From Methylomicrobium agile (GTDB lineage: Bacteria > Pseudomonadota > Gammaproteobacteria > Methylococcales > Methylomonadaceae): a stretch of 64,000 nucleotides of DNA. The stretch lies in NCBI RefSeq assembly GCF_000733855.1, contig NZ_JPOJ01000001.1:1984001-2048000 (forward strand), read 5' to 3'. The notes beneath the pieces are model-generated. The model made no database searches, was not told the origin of the DNA, and saw only the letters and a program-made list of their open reading frames with translations. A program made the translations under genes and the position numbers. Of this stretch, positions 1-9,000 are shown piece by piece; the first letter of the stretch is position 1; every line of letters starts with the position of its first letter.

Positions 1-41
1 GAGATAAATTTCGCTTTCAGGGCTCAGGCAGGAGGTTTGCG

Positions 42-887
42 ATGTTCGAGAAATACGCACAAAAGGGTTGGTATTGGCTGTTGCCGGCGTTGATGCTGGC
101 CGGCTGCCAGACGGCTCCCACGGTCAGATTGCCCGGCGCGGCGGCGTCGGCGATCAAGACGGTCAGAATAGTGGCCGTCGAGGCGCCGCCCCTGGAGGTG
201 TTGCCCGACCCGCTCGAAACCCGGATGCCGAATTACGCGCATGAATACAATATGGTTTTGGCTTTGCCCGGCACTGGCACTGCGCAGGAAGCCGTGTACC
301 GGAGTCCTGGCGGTATCCTGATCGCTGGCAAGGTCGGGCAGGGCGACAGCGTGGAAATCGCCGACCTGTCGGCGAATGGCGACGCTTCGGCCTTGTCCGG
401 TTATTGGATGCCGACGCTTGAACTGGCCTCCGCCGCGGAAGCGCAGTTGAAGGCCGCGCATATTACGGCCGACCTGAAGCCTCAAGCCGCCCGCCTGCCG
501 ATCGCCGCCGGAGAACGCACCGCGTATATCGGACACTGGCGGGAAGCGGTCGATCGATGGTACGCCCGGAACGCTCCCGCATCCCTTGAAGGGGCGCAAA
601 CAGCCGACGCGGTGCTCGAAGTCGGCATCGGCCGCTACCGTATTTTCGAAGGCCAGACGTCCCTTCAGGTCTTGCTCAAATTGATCGATCCGCACACGGG
701 TCAAGTGCTCGCCAAGACCAGCAAAAAATCGCTAGTAGTCGGCGACACGGCAATACCCGCACTGCTCTATCCGCAAGGCGAAAGGTTCAAGGCTTCGATC
801 CGCGAGAACGGCGGCCGGCTGATCGCGGAGGCGATGCAGGACATCGGCCTGACGCCGGTGCGCTTGTCGGCACTGTCAACTCCGTAG
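42..887 (+). CDS. Predicted lipoprotein of unknown function
   Basis: The 281-residue product begins with a lysine-containing n-region and a hydrophobic stretch ending in LMLAGC, a good lipobox (Cys at about residue 22), so it should be lipidated and anchored to a membrane facing the periplasm. An AGGAGG ribosome site at 30-35, six bases before the ATG, supports this start. The mature part has no motif I can name; it resembles uncharacterised lipoproteins that pair with a small membrane protein. The next gene begins 26 bases downstream on the same strand, so the two are probably cotranscribed. The lipoprotein call is firm; function is unknown. Confidence 0.8.
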   Translation: MFEKYAQKGWYWLLPALMLAGCQTAPTVRLPGAAASAIKTVRIVAVEAPPLEVLPDPLETRMPNYAHEYNMVLALPGTGTAQEAVYRSPGGILIAGKVGQGDSVEIADLSANGDASALSGYWMPTLELASAAEAQLKAAHITADLKPQAARLPIAAGERTAYIGHWREAVDRWYARNAPASLEGAQTADAVLEVGIGRYRIFEGQTSLQVLLKLIDPHTGQVLAKTSKKSLVVGDTAIPALLYPQGERFKASIRENGGRLIAEAMQDIGLTPVRLSALSTP

Positions 888-913
888 TCGGAAGCGGCTT
901 GTGGAGAAAGGTT

Positions 914-1327
914 ATGAGCATATCGCTAAAACAGAAGATCGGTTTCGGTTTGCCGATCGTAATCCTGTCGTATATGCTGTTCGATACGTTGCTCGAACTG
1001 TTTCTCGAACTCCTGGATTTGGCTTTCGAAGGCATCGAATACGTCTTCGATGCGGCCATCGAACATTTGTTCGATACATCGCGCCATACGGCGCAGGTCG
1101 TCACTTTTTACCTGTTGTTTCTGATTGCGGCGGCCTCCCTCTACAGGCTGAGCCGCCGGTTGCCGGGCTGGTACGAGGCATTCAAAGCCGAGTGGATCGA
1201 TACACGCCATCAGTTGGGTGCAGTGACGCTGGATTATTGGCATACCTCATCGGCATCGGATCGAATGAAATGGGGATCGGCCTTCACAATCGGCGTGGGT
1301 ATGCTGATGTGGGGACTTTTGATCTGA
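914..1327 (+). CDS. Small membrane protein of unknown function
   Basis: I start this gene at the ATG at 914, preceded by GGAGA at 903-907; a TTG at 899 is in frame but lacks a ribosome site. The 137-residue product has an N-terminal hydrophobic stretch (about residues 8-22), an acidic and hydrophobic segment rich in Leu, Phe and Glu, a second membrane span (YLLFLIAAASLY) and a C-terminal hydrophobic end (GVGMLMWGLLI). That suggests two or three membrane passes in the inner membrane. It follows the lipoprotein by 26 bases. I recognise no family. A frame-shifted ORF over the same bases is a shadow. Confidence 0.7.
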   Translation: MSISLKQKIGFGLPIVILSYMLFDTLLELFLELLDLAFEGIEYVFDAAIEHLFDTSRHTAQVVTFYLLFLIAAASLYRLSRRLPGWYEAFKAEWIDTRHQLGAVTLDYWHTSSASDRMKWGSAFTIGVGMLMWGLLI

Positions 1328-1334
1328 CGGGATT

Positions 1335-1384
1335 AAAAAAAAAGCCAGCGGTGCCCGCTTAATTAATCGGACAGAGGCGCTGGC
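1335..1384 (-). terminator. Hairpin with T-run on the minus strand
   Basis: A 7-bp stem (GCCAGCG at 1344-1350, CGCTGGC at 1378-1384) is followed on the minus strand by nine T (A-run 1335-1343 on the plus strand). Read leftwards it looks like an intrinsic terminator that would block antisense transcription into the upstream genes. The 27-base loop is long, so confidence is low. The rest of 1328-1556 holds no recognisable gene. Confidence 0.3.
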
Positions 1385-1556
1385 GGCCGTTAACGGGCCG
1401 GCCTTTAAGGTCGTCGGCAATATCGGGCCGCGCCGTTTTTGCTTTATCATAGTATCGATTCGCTATTTTTTGAGAGTTTGCCAAATCTTATGCTGCGGAT
1501 TTTCCGTATGACTACACGCTTCGCAACCGCCTTCCCCGTCAGGAAATCTTCATAGC

Positions 1557-3125
1557 ATGGGCCTCATTTATAGCAAACGGCTGCGCGGCTGGCGCTTCGT
1601 GCTGTTCAACCTGTGTCTGGGCCTTGGTCATGCGGTGGTGATTTTCAATGCGGGAGCCTATATCGCGATGCTGCCGCGCGTGGCGGGCGGGCTTTCCATT
1701 CCGCCCAGCTTCGCGACCTGGACCCAGACCGATTACATGACCAGCCTGGCGCTCGGTTTTCCGCTCGGCTCGTGGTTTGCGCGGCAGAAGGGCGAATACC
1801 GCCCGTTCGTCTGGGCCTTCATGTTGTTTGCGGCCGCTTCGGCCGTCTGCGCCTACAGCACTTCACTCTACGGATACCTGGCCGCACGGGTCGTACTCGG
1901 TTTCGCGGGCGGCGTAACCCTGCCTTTGGGCCAGACGCTGGTTCTGAAAGAATATCCCGACCGCAAAAAGTCGGTCGGCATTGGCGTCTGGAGCCTGTTC
2001 ACGCTGACGCCGTTCACATTTGGCCCTCCGCTCGGCGGCTGGATCGCGGACCATCTGGGCTGGCGCTGGCTGTTTCTGTTCAATGTTCCCGTCTCGCTCG
2101 CGATCGCCGGCATTGTCGGCGCCTTGCTGTACGGGCGCGGCGCAAAAACCGCCTTCAGCCATTTCGACTGGATCGGCTTCGGCCTGCTGGCTGTCGCGAT
2201 GGGCAGCTTCCAGACCCTGCTGAATCAGGGCAACGACTGGGACTGGACGAATTCGGGCTATCTGAATGCGTTGATTGTCATCTGTATCGCCGCCCTGTTG
2301 TACTGGATCGTCTGGGAACTCGGCAGACGCCGGCCCTTCCTGGACGTCCGCTTATTCGCGCACCGCAATTTCACGATCGGGGTACTGCTGCTTTCGATCG
2401 GTTTTCTGTTTTTCCAGGGGTTGCTGTCGCTCCTGATCGTGCAGCTGCAACTAACGATGGGCTATTCTTCGTTCCTCGCGGGCCTTGTGTTTTTGCCGAT
2501 GGCGATTTTCGCGAAGCCGGTCGCGGGAGTCTTTCATGAAGTCGTCAAACGCTGCGACGCCCGCCCGCTGGCCTGCGCCAACCTGCTCGGCTTCGCGGGC
2601 GTTTATTTCTGGCTGAGCCGCTTCGACGATTCCGCGTCTTTCGATCGGTTGTTCTGGCCTAAATTGATCGAAGGCATTTGCCTCGGCACGTTCTTCGGGC
2701 CGCTGACCACATTGATGCTGCACGGTTTGCCGCCGGCCCAACAGCCCCGCGCGGTGGATATTGCCGGCCTGATGCGGATCGCGGCCGGCGCGATCGGCAT
2801 TTCGCTGCAAACGGTTGTATTCTACCGGCGCGCGCCTTTCCATATGACCCGCCTGGCCGAAACCCTGACGCCGCTCGATCCGCCTTACAGCCTGGCAATG
2901 GAGACACTGACCGGCGCCGGCTTTGCGGAACCGGCCGCTACGGTGCAACTGGCGAAAATCGCCAAGCAGCAGGCGGCCATTCACAGCGTCAACGATGCCT
3001 TCTGGATCGCCGGCTGCGCCTTCACCGCAATGGCGCTGCTGGTCTGGCTGGCGCAGCCGACCCGGGAGCCGCGGCGCCTCCCGTGGGTGCGCCGCGCGCT
3101 GGAACTGCTGGCGAGGGAAGTATGA
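1557..3125 (+). CDS. MFS multidrug transporter, DHA2 (EmrB/QacA) family
   Basis: The 522-residue, very hydrophobic protein has the length and roughly 14 hydrophobic segments expected of DHA2 drug:proton antiporters. Visible landmarks are ARVVLGFAGGVTLPLGQTL in the fourth to fifth span region and GPPLGGWIADHLGWRWLFLFNVP, which matches the family's conserved GGW-hh-GWRW-F-hNVP motif. It should use the proton gradient to push hydrophobic compounds through the inner membrane. Its stop overlaps the next start as ATGA (3122-3125), giving translational coupling to the outer-membrane factor, and the HlyD-type adaptor follows, so the three form a tripartite pump. AGGAAA at 1541 is a usable, somewhat distant ribosome site. 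Confidence 0.9.
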   Translation: MGLIYSKRLRGWRFVLFNLCLGLGHAVVIFNAGAYIAMLPRVAGGLSIPPSFATWTQTDYMTSLALGFPLGSWFARQKGEYRPFVWAFMLFAAASAVCAYSTSLYGYLAARVVLGFAGGVTLPLGQTLVLKEYPDRKKSVGIGVWSLFTLTPFTFGPPLGGWIADHLGWRWLFLFNVPVSLAIAGIVGALLYGRGAKTAFSHFDWIGFGLLAVAMGSFQTLLNQGNDWDWTNSGYLNALIVICIAALLYWIVWELGRRRPFLDVRLFAHRNFTIGVLLLSIGFLFFQGLLSLLIVQLQLTMGYSSFLAGLVFLPMAIFAKPVAGVFHEVVKRCDARPLACANLLGFAGVYFWLSRFDDSASFDRLFWPKLIEGICLGTFFGPLTTLMLHGLPPAQQPRAVDIAGLMRIAAGAIGISLQTVVFYRRAPFHMTRLAETLTPLDPPYSLAMETLTGAGFAEPAATVQLAKIAKQQAAIHSVNDAFWIAGCAFTAMALLVWLAQPTREPRRLPWVRRALELLAREV

Positions 3126-4564
3126 ACGCATTACGGCGGCGCTTTGCCGCATGCCTGGGCGCGCTGCTCCTGGCTCCATCCTGCGCCTGGCTTCCCGAGC
3201 CCGGCGCGCGCGCCGGCAAAATCCCCATGCCGCGCGTCGATAAGACGCTGGCGGCGGCTCGACAGGCATTGCCGGCCAGCCCCCGCTGGCCCTCGGAGAA
3301 ATGGTGGCAAAGCTTCGCGATACCGGCGTTGGACCGGCTGGTCGAAACCGCGCTGGCCGACAGTCCGACCCTCAAAACCGTCGAGGCGCGGCTGCGCCAG
3401 GCGCAAACCCTGGTCGATGCCGAGGCGGCCAATCAATATCCAACCGTCGACGCCAATATCGGTTTCAGCGCCCAACGTTTTTCCGCCAACAGCGTGCAGG
3501 CCAAACTGGCGGGCGAACATTTCCGGCAGCTGTTGATCAATCCGTTCGTGTTGCGCTACCACCTGGATTTGTGGGGCGAGGACAAGGCGGCGCTGGAAGC
3601 CGCGATCGGCAAGGCGATGGCTGCGGAGATCGAGCTGGCCGACGCCCGCCTGCTGCTCTCGGCCGCGGTCGCCGGCGCCTATTTCGATCTGGCTTCGGCA
3701 TCGGCCCGGCTCGACGCCGCCGCCCGCCTCACCGCCGAGCGGAGCGAATGGCTCAAATGGGCCGAATCGCGGCTCTCCACCGGACTTTCGTCCACCGCGC
3801 CGCTGTTGAAAGCGAAAATGGACCTCAACGATGCGAAGCAACAGGAGGCGGCGATTCGCGCCGAAATCCAACTGCTGCAAAACCGCCTTGCGGCGCTGGC
3901 CGGGAAAGGACCCGACTGGGGGCGGCAAGTCGCGTCCGCTCCCCTGGTCCTGCCCCGGCTGCTGCCCTTGCCGAACGACCTGCCGCTGCGCCTGCTCGCG
4001 CATCGTCCCGACGTGCAGGCCGCGCGGCTGCGCGCCGAAGCCGAAGCGAAGCTGATTGATGTCGCGAAAACGGCATTTTATCCCGATGTGAATCTCGTCT
4101 CCTTTGCGGGGCTCCACAGCGTCAGCATGACCGATGTGATTTTGCAGGGGTCGAGCCTCGCTTATGCGGTCGGTCCGTCGATCGACTTTCCGATTTTCGA
4201 AGGCGGACGCCTGCGCGCCGAACTCCAGTATCGGGAGGCCGCCTACGACGCCGCGGTCGAGCATTACAACGGCCAGGTACTGCACGCGGTGCAGGAAGTC
4301 GCCGACGCGCTGGCCGGCTGGCAAAAGATAGATGAACAGGTGAATGAGCAGCGGCAAACGCTTGCCGCGGCGGAAACGGCCCGGCGGCTGGCGGAAAGCG
4401 AGTACCGTTCCGGGCTGAGCGACCGCCGCGGCCTGATCGAAGCGAATACGGCCGTTTCCTTCCAACGTCTCCGGCTGGCCGGCCTCGAAGGCGATTATTG
4501 CAAAACCGCCGTACAACTCACCCGCGTTCTGGGCGGCGGCTATCTGAACAAGGCCGTTGAATAA
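3122..4564 (+). CDS. Outer-membrane efflux factor, NodT/OprM family
   Basis: The start at 3122 overlaps the permease stop (ATGA). The 480-residue protein has a signal peptide ending near LAPSCAW, a possible though imperfect lipobox, followed by the family pattern: a WW-Q-F-PALDRLVETAL segment near the N-terminus, two alpha-helical hairpin repeats rich in Ala, Glu and Arg, and LAHRPDVQAARLRAEAEA in the middle, a hallmark of NodT-type outer-membrane factors (hRPDv-aAe). It should form the trimeric outer-membrane and periplasmic channel for the flanking transporter and adaptor. A longer in-frame extension upstream lies inside the permease gene and is not real. Confidence 0.9.
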   Translation: MNALRRRFAACLGALLLAPSCAWLPEPGARAGKIPMPRVDKTLAAARQALPASPRWPSEKWWQSFAIPALDRLVETALADSPTLKTVEARLRQAQTLVDAEAANQYPTVDANIGFSAQRFSANSVQAKLAGEHFRQLLINPFVLRYHLDLWGEDKAALEAAIGKAMAAEIELADARLLLSAAVAGAYFDLASASARLDAAARLTAERSEWLKWAESRLSTGLSSTAPLLKAKMDLNDAKQQEAAIRAEIQLLQNRLAALAGKGPDWGRQVASAPLVLPRLLPLPNDLPLRLLAHRPDVQAARLRAEAEAKLIDVAKTAFYPDVNLVSFAGLHSVSMTDVILQGSSLAYAVGPSIDFPIFEGGRLRAELQYREAAYDAAVEHYNGQVLHAVQEVADALAGWQKIDEQVNEQRQTLAAAETARRLAESEYRSGLSDRRGLIEANTAVSFQRLRLAGLEGDYCKTAVQLTRVLGGGYLNKAVE

Positions 4565-4572
4565 AGGAAACC

Positions 4573-5739
4573 ATGCATAAAACGATACGCCCCAGGGAAA
4601 TCCTCCGCCGCCGCAGGCGCCGGCTGGCCGCCGTCACCTTGACGTTACTGCTGAGCGTCGCCGCTTATTTGGTTTACTGGTGGTTTGCGAACCGCGAATG
4701 GGTCGCGACCGACGACGCTTTCGTGACCGGCCACCTGATTACGCTGAAAGCGCAAACCGAAGGCACCGTCGTCGAAATACTGGCCGAAAACACGCAACGA
4801 GTGCGCCAGGGGCAGGTCCTGGTGCGCCTCGACGGCGTTCGGGCGCAGCTGGATTTCGAAAAGGCGCAGGCCGAACTCGGCGAAACGGTCCGCCATCTCG
4901 AAAAACTGACTGCGGGAATTCAAACCTTGCGGCAGCGCATCGCGGCCAGGCAGGCGGCCCTGAACCAGGTCCGCCACGATTTGAATCGCTATCTGGCCGC
5001 CTTTAGCGACGGCGCCGCTTCCGAACAGCAGGTGCAAAACGCCAGGGACAAAATCGAGGAACTGGAGGCCGCGATCAAGGAGGCCGAAGCGGAGAAAACG
5101 GGCATCGAAGCCGAGGTGGGAGGCGTCGATGTCGACAAACATCCTTTAGTCGAAAAAGCCAAAAGCCAACTGCGCTTGGCGTACCTGGAATACAAGCGCC
5201 GCCATATTCTCGCGCCGGCTTCCGGCTATGTCGCGAAACGCCGCGCCGAGGTTGGCGACCAGATCAAGCCCGGCGCGCCGCTGCTGGTAATCGTGCCGCT
5301 CGACGACCTTTGGATCGAAGCGAATTATCTCGAAAACCAGATCGCCGGCATCCGTCCCGGCCAGCCTGCCGAAATCCGCGTCGACGCTTACGGCGACCGC
5401 CTCGTGTACCACGGCCGCGTGCAGGGCATCAATCCCGGCACCGGCAGTCCGTTCGCGCTGCTGCCGACCGACAACGCCACCGGCAACTTTATCCATATTG
5501 CCGAACGGGTCCCGGTCCGTATCGGCCTCGATCCGGAGGAACTGCGCAAAAATCCGCTGCAGCCGGGGTTGTCGACCCTGACCCGGATCAAGACCAGCGA
5601 AAAAGGCGACGCGCTGCTTGCCTCGCATACCGAAACCCAAGGCGAAGCCTATCGGACCGATATTTATGAGCATGAACTGGATGATGCGGAACAGTTGATC
5701 GAAAAAATCGTATTGTCGAACCGCTTCGGAAAGCCATAG
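4573..5739 (+). CDS. HlyD/EmrA-family periplasmic adaptor
   Basis: The 388-residue membrane-fusion protein has an Arg-rich N-terminus, one membrane span (about residues 18-36) and then the characteristic WVATDDAFVTGH motif that starts the lipoyl half in EmrA-type adaptors. A coiled-coil hairpin (about 85-185) is followed by the second lipoyl half with ILAPASGYVAKR and a beta-barrel region with NYLENQIAGIRPGQPAEIRVD. It bridges the inner-membrane permease and the outer-membrane channel of this operon. It starts 8 bases after the preceding stop, with AAAGGA just upstream. Downstream lies a palindromic repeat cluster that may act as the transcript end. Confidence 0.92.
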   Translation: MHKTIRPREILRRRRRRLAAVTLTLLLSVAAYLVYWWFANREWVATDDAFVTGHLITLKAQTEGTVVEILAENTQRVRQGQVLVRLDGVRAQLDFEKAQAELGETVRHLEKLTAGIQTLRQRIAARQAALNQVRHDLNRYLAAFSDGAASEQQVQNARDKIEELEAAIKEAEAEKTGIEAEVGGVDVDKHPLVEKAKSQLRLAYLEYKRRHILAPASGYVAKRRAEVGDQIKPGAPLLVIVPLDDLWIEANYLENQIAGIRPGQPAEIRVDAYGDRLVYHGRVQGINPGTGSPFALLPTDNATGNFIHIAERVPVRIGLDPEELRKNPLQPGLSTLTRIKTSEKGDALLASHTETQGEAYRTDIYEHELDDAEQLIEKIVLSNRFGKP

Positions 5740-5742
5740 CGT

Positions 5743-5863
5743 TATGGCAAACGGCGGTTTGCTTACGCGAAACCGCCCACCACACTGTAGGGCGTTTTCG
5801 CGACAGCAAAACGCCAATCCCCTTCAAAGCGCGGCGGATTGCCTGGCGGCGAATCCGCCCTAC
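5743..5863 (+). repeat. Palindromic repeat pair: small hairpin plus 77-bp element
   Basis: A short hairpin (GGCGGTTT...AAACCGCC around 5754-5778) is followed by one 77-bp unit at 5787-5863. The unit has terminal inverted repeats GTAGGGCG/CGCCCTAC and two internal hairpins (GGCGTTTT/AAAACGCC and GGCGGATT-GCC/GGC-GAATCCGCC), so one strand can fold into a Y shape. The whole block recurs inverted at 24771-24892 with one indel and a few substitutions. It lies just after the efflux operon. Confidence 0.85.
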
Positions 5864-5870
5864 CAGAGCC

Positions 5871-6041
5871 GTTGGGTTAAGCGCCAGCCGTAACCCAACA
5901 CTCGAAGCCGAATCCTGTTGGGTTACGCTTCGCTAGCCCAACCTACGGATCTTTCTCGTCGACACGCACCGCGCCTGATCCGGAATGCGCTCGCAAGGTC
6001 GGTACGTACATCGCCTCGGCATAGACCGGCGGCACGTTGAA
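5871..6041 (+). repeat. Left arm of a 171-bp inverted repeat
   Basis: These 171 bases match the reverse complement of 24985-25155 with five mismatches (about 97 percent). The arm covers the last 32 codons and stop of the macroglobulin gene (5943-6041) plus 72 downstream bases containing the GTTGGGTTA...TAACCCAAC palindrome family. Two of the three differences in the coding part are silent and one changes Ala to Thr. Confidence 0.9.
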
Positions 6042-9000
6042 CGTACCCGCCGCAGTGGCTTTGGCACGGTAGCGGTATTCGGCCATGTCCTTGTTTAGCG
6101 TGCCGTACAGAAGCACGCGATCTTCGCGCACGTCGACATAATCGGCCGTCCAGTTGCCGCCGGTTTTCAGCCGGTCCTGCCAGTGAGGAACATTTTCTTC
6201 TCCCGCATCCTCTTCGGAATCGGTTTGTTCTTTCTCGGCCGGATTTTGCAGCACCGCTTCGAAACCGCCGGGCAAGAGATCGACGATCGCGACATTGGCG
6301 ATAAAGTCCCGGTCGATCGCCCGCGCGCGGATCGAGACGGTGACTTCCGCGCCCAGCGGGATTTTATCGAGCGGCTTGCCGTCGTCGCCCAGGAAGCTTC
6401 GGACGATTTCGAGACCATCGCGCACTTCTGCCGAAGGCGGCGCGATATCGAAGCCCGATTCGGAAACCGCGTAATACAGCGGCATGCCGCTTTCGCCTTC
6501 GAATTCGAGCGCGGCGGCGTCGAGCGGGAACGCCGCGCGCGGCGCGAAATTTTGCGGCAGCGCCAGGGCTTGGCGCTGCCCTTTGCCGTCGATCGCGGTG
6601 ATCGCAAGATGCGGCGCCACGCCGGCCGGCAGCGCGTCCAGGTAGGCGTCGAAAGCGAGCAGCAGATACGCCGAGGACAGGGTGTTGAAGCGGTCCTCCC
6701 GCAAGTGCCGGCCGATCGCTTCGAACAGCGAGGCCGGCAGCTTTTTGAGCTGGGCCGGGAAATGCTTCGCCAGCACATACAGGGTCTGGGACTGATGGAT
6801 CAAGGGATCGTAATAGTCGTTGAAATCGAAGGTGCCGGCCGAACTTCCGAGCGATTCAGCCGGAATTTTGATCAGTTCATCGGCGGCCGAAGGCTGCTGC
6901 AGCAAGCGGTAGCTGGCTGCGAGATAGACCGCGACCAGGTCGTTTCGCCATTCTTCATCCTTGTAATTCGCGCGTAGCGCTTCTTGAATCCCGGCCAACG
7001 CGGCGGTCGCGACGTTGCCCTGCCGGGTCAAGAGATACGCCGCATAAGCGCGCGCGCGCAGGCCGGCCAAGTCTTCCGCCGGGCTCGCGGAAAGATTTTT
7101 CAGATAGTCGAGCGCCTGTTGCAGCATGTCCGCCGGCACCGGAAACCCGTTCGCGGACGCTTCCAGCAGCATATGGGCCGCATAGACCGACACGAATTCA
7201 TGCGCCTCGGGCGAAGCGGTCCACAAACCGAAGCCGCCTTCGCCGTTCTGGCGGGTGCGCAGCACCGAAAGCAATTTCAACCAATCCATATCGGCACTGG
7301 CCGGTTCGGGCTTGTCGCCGAATTCGGGACGCTTGCGCAGCACGATCGCCGGTATCGCTTTGCTGGTCAACTGCTCGGTGCAGTAATGGCTGAAATTGTC
7401 CAGATAAGCCGTCAATCCCGGCATCGCGACCAGCGGCAACGGCGACAGGCCGGCGCTGACCTGCCGGTATTCCGGATACAGCCGGCGCAGTTCTTTCACT
7501 TCCTGTTTGCCTTTGAAGTTGCCAAATCTCAGGTTTGCCATTTTCGGCACGGCGGGACGCAGGCTCAGATGGCTGCTCAGTCCGGCCGACTTGCCGCCGC
7601 TTTCCGCAGTGAAGCGCAGTTCCGCGTCGCCCAATACGGCTTTGCCGCCGGCGGCAGCCTGCAAGGTAAAGGTCGTGGCGCCTTCGTGGCCTTCGGCTAT
7701 CTTTATCGTCCGTTCGGCGCCATCCTTGACCTGCAACTGCGGCGGCACATTCAGCCTAACTTTGACTTCGGCTTTCGGCCCGCTGCCTTCGGCGTGGTTC
7801 GCGATGCCGGCGCTGACCGTGAATTGGTCGCCCGGCGCGACCATCGACGGCACGTTCGGCGTAACGATCAGATCGCCGCGCACCTGGGTTTTTCCGATCA
7901 CGCTGGCGATCTTCAAATCGCCGACCGCGACCGCGAAAATCTTCAGCGCGCCGTTGAACGTGTCCGGCACATCGTAATTGAAGGTTTTCTCGCCGTCGAT
8001 ATCGGTGATGCCGGACCAGTACACGGCTGGTTTGTCGCGTTTGCGCTTGAACGGGTTCAGGTAAGAGGCGGCTTCCTCTTCCTCGCCGTCGCCGCCGGGC
8101 GCGGAGAGCTGCAACAGTTTGGTGAATTCGGGCAGAATCAGGTCGAGGATCTGCGACGTGCCGACTTCGAGCATGCGCTTCCGGAAGAAATGGCCGAGCG
8201 GGTCGGGATTCTTGTAGCGCGCGACCTGCAGGATGCCTTCGTCGACCGCGAACACGACGACCCGCGCCGGGCCTTCGCTGGCCAGCTTGATCGGCAGGCG
8301 CTCGCCGGGCCGAATCCGTTCCGGCGCGTCGAGCGTCAACGGCTGCGTTTGCGCATTCAAGCCGATCTTGAACGGCGCGATGCCGTAAGACAGCGGGCTC
8401 ATGAAAATTTCGTCGGAGCCCGGATCGCGGACGAATTGCACCGACACGTAGCCGTTGCCGGCCAGCTCCTTCGGCACTTCGATCGTCTGCACGGTCGACT
8501 GGGTGTCGGCACGGAACCAGCGGCTCGCGTAGACCTTGTCGCGCTCGACCGTAATCAGCCCCGCGCCGGTATAAGGCGCCCGGATGTTCACGCTGATCGT
8601 CTCGCCCGGCGCGTAGCTCGGCTTGTCGAGCGTCAGCTGCAGTTCGGCATTGCGGTCCAGCGTCCGGGACACATTGCCGAGGCCGGCGACGCTGTAGGCG
8701 ATTTTGGCCAGCACCGTACCTTCCGCATTCCGCACCTGATAGACGTAATCGCCCGGCGTCTTGCTGTCGAGCGTCAACGTATGGCCTTCCTTCGGCAGGG
8801 CCAGCGGCGCCTTGTGCAACGGGTTTTCCTTAATCCGCGACTCGTAGCGGTAGGTACCGTCATCCTGCCGGATCAGCACCGACAGCGCCTTGCGTTCGAT
8901 CAGTTCGAGCGTCAGCGGGTCGGCGGCGGTCTTTTGCAGATTCGGATCGACCGCGATCAGCTCGACATTGCGCTTCGCATCGCGGGCGACGAAATCGAGC

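Noticed and set aside
1557-5739. Type I secretion system for the giant RTX protein
   Set aside because: The operon has an MFS permease rather than an ABC transporter, so it is an Emr-type drug pump.
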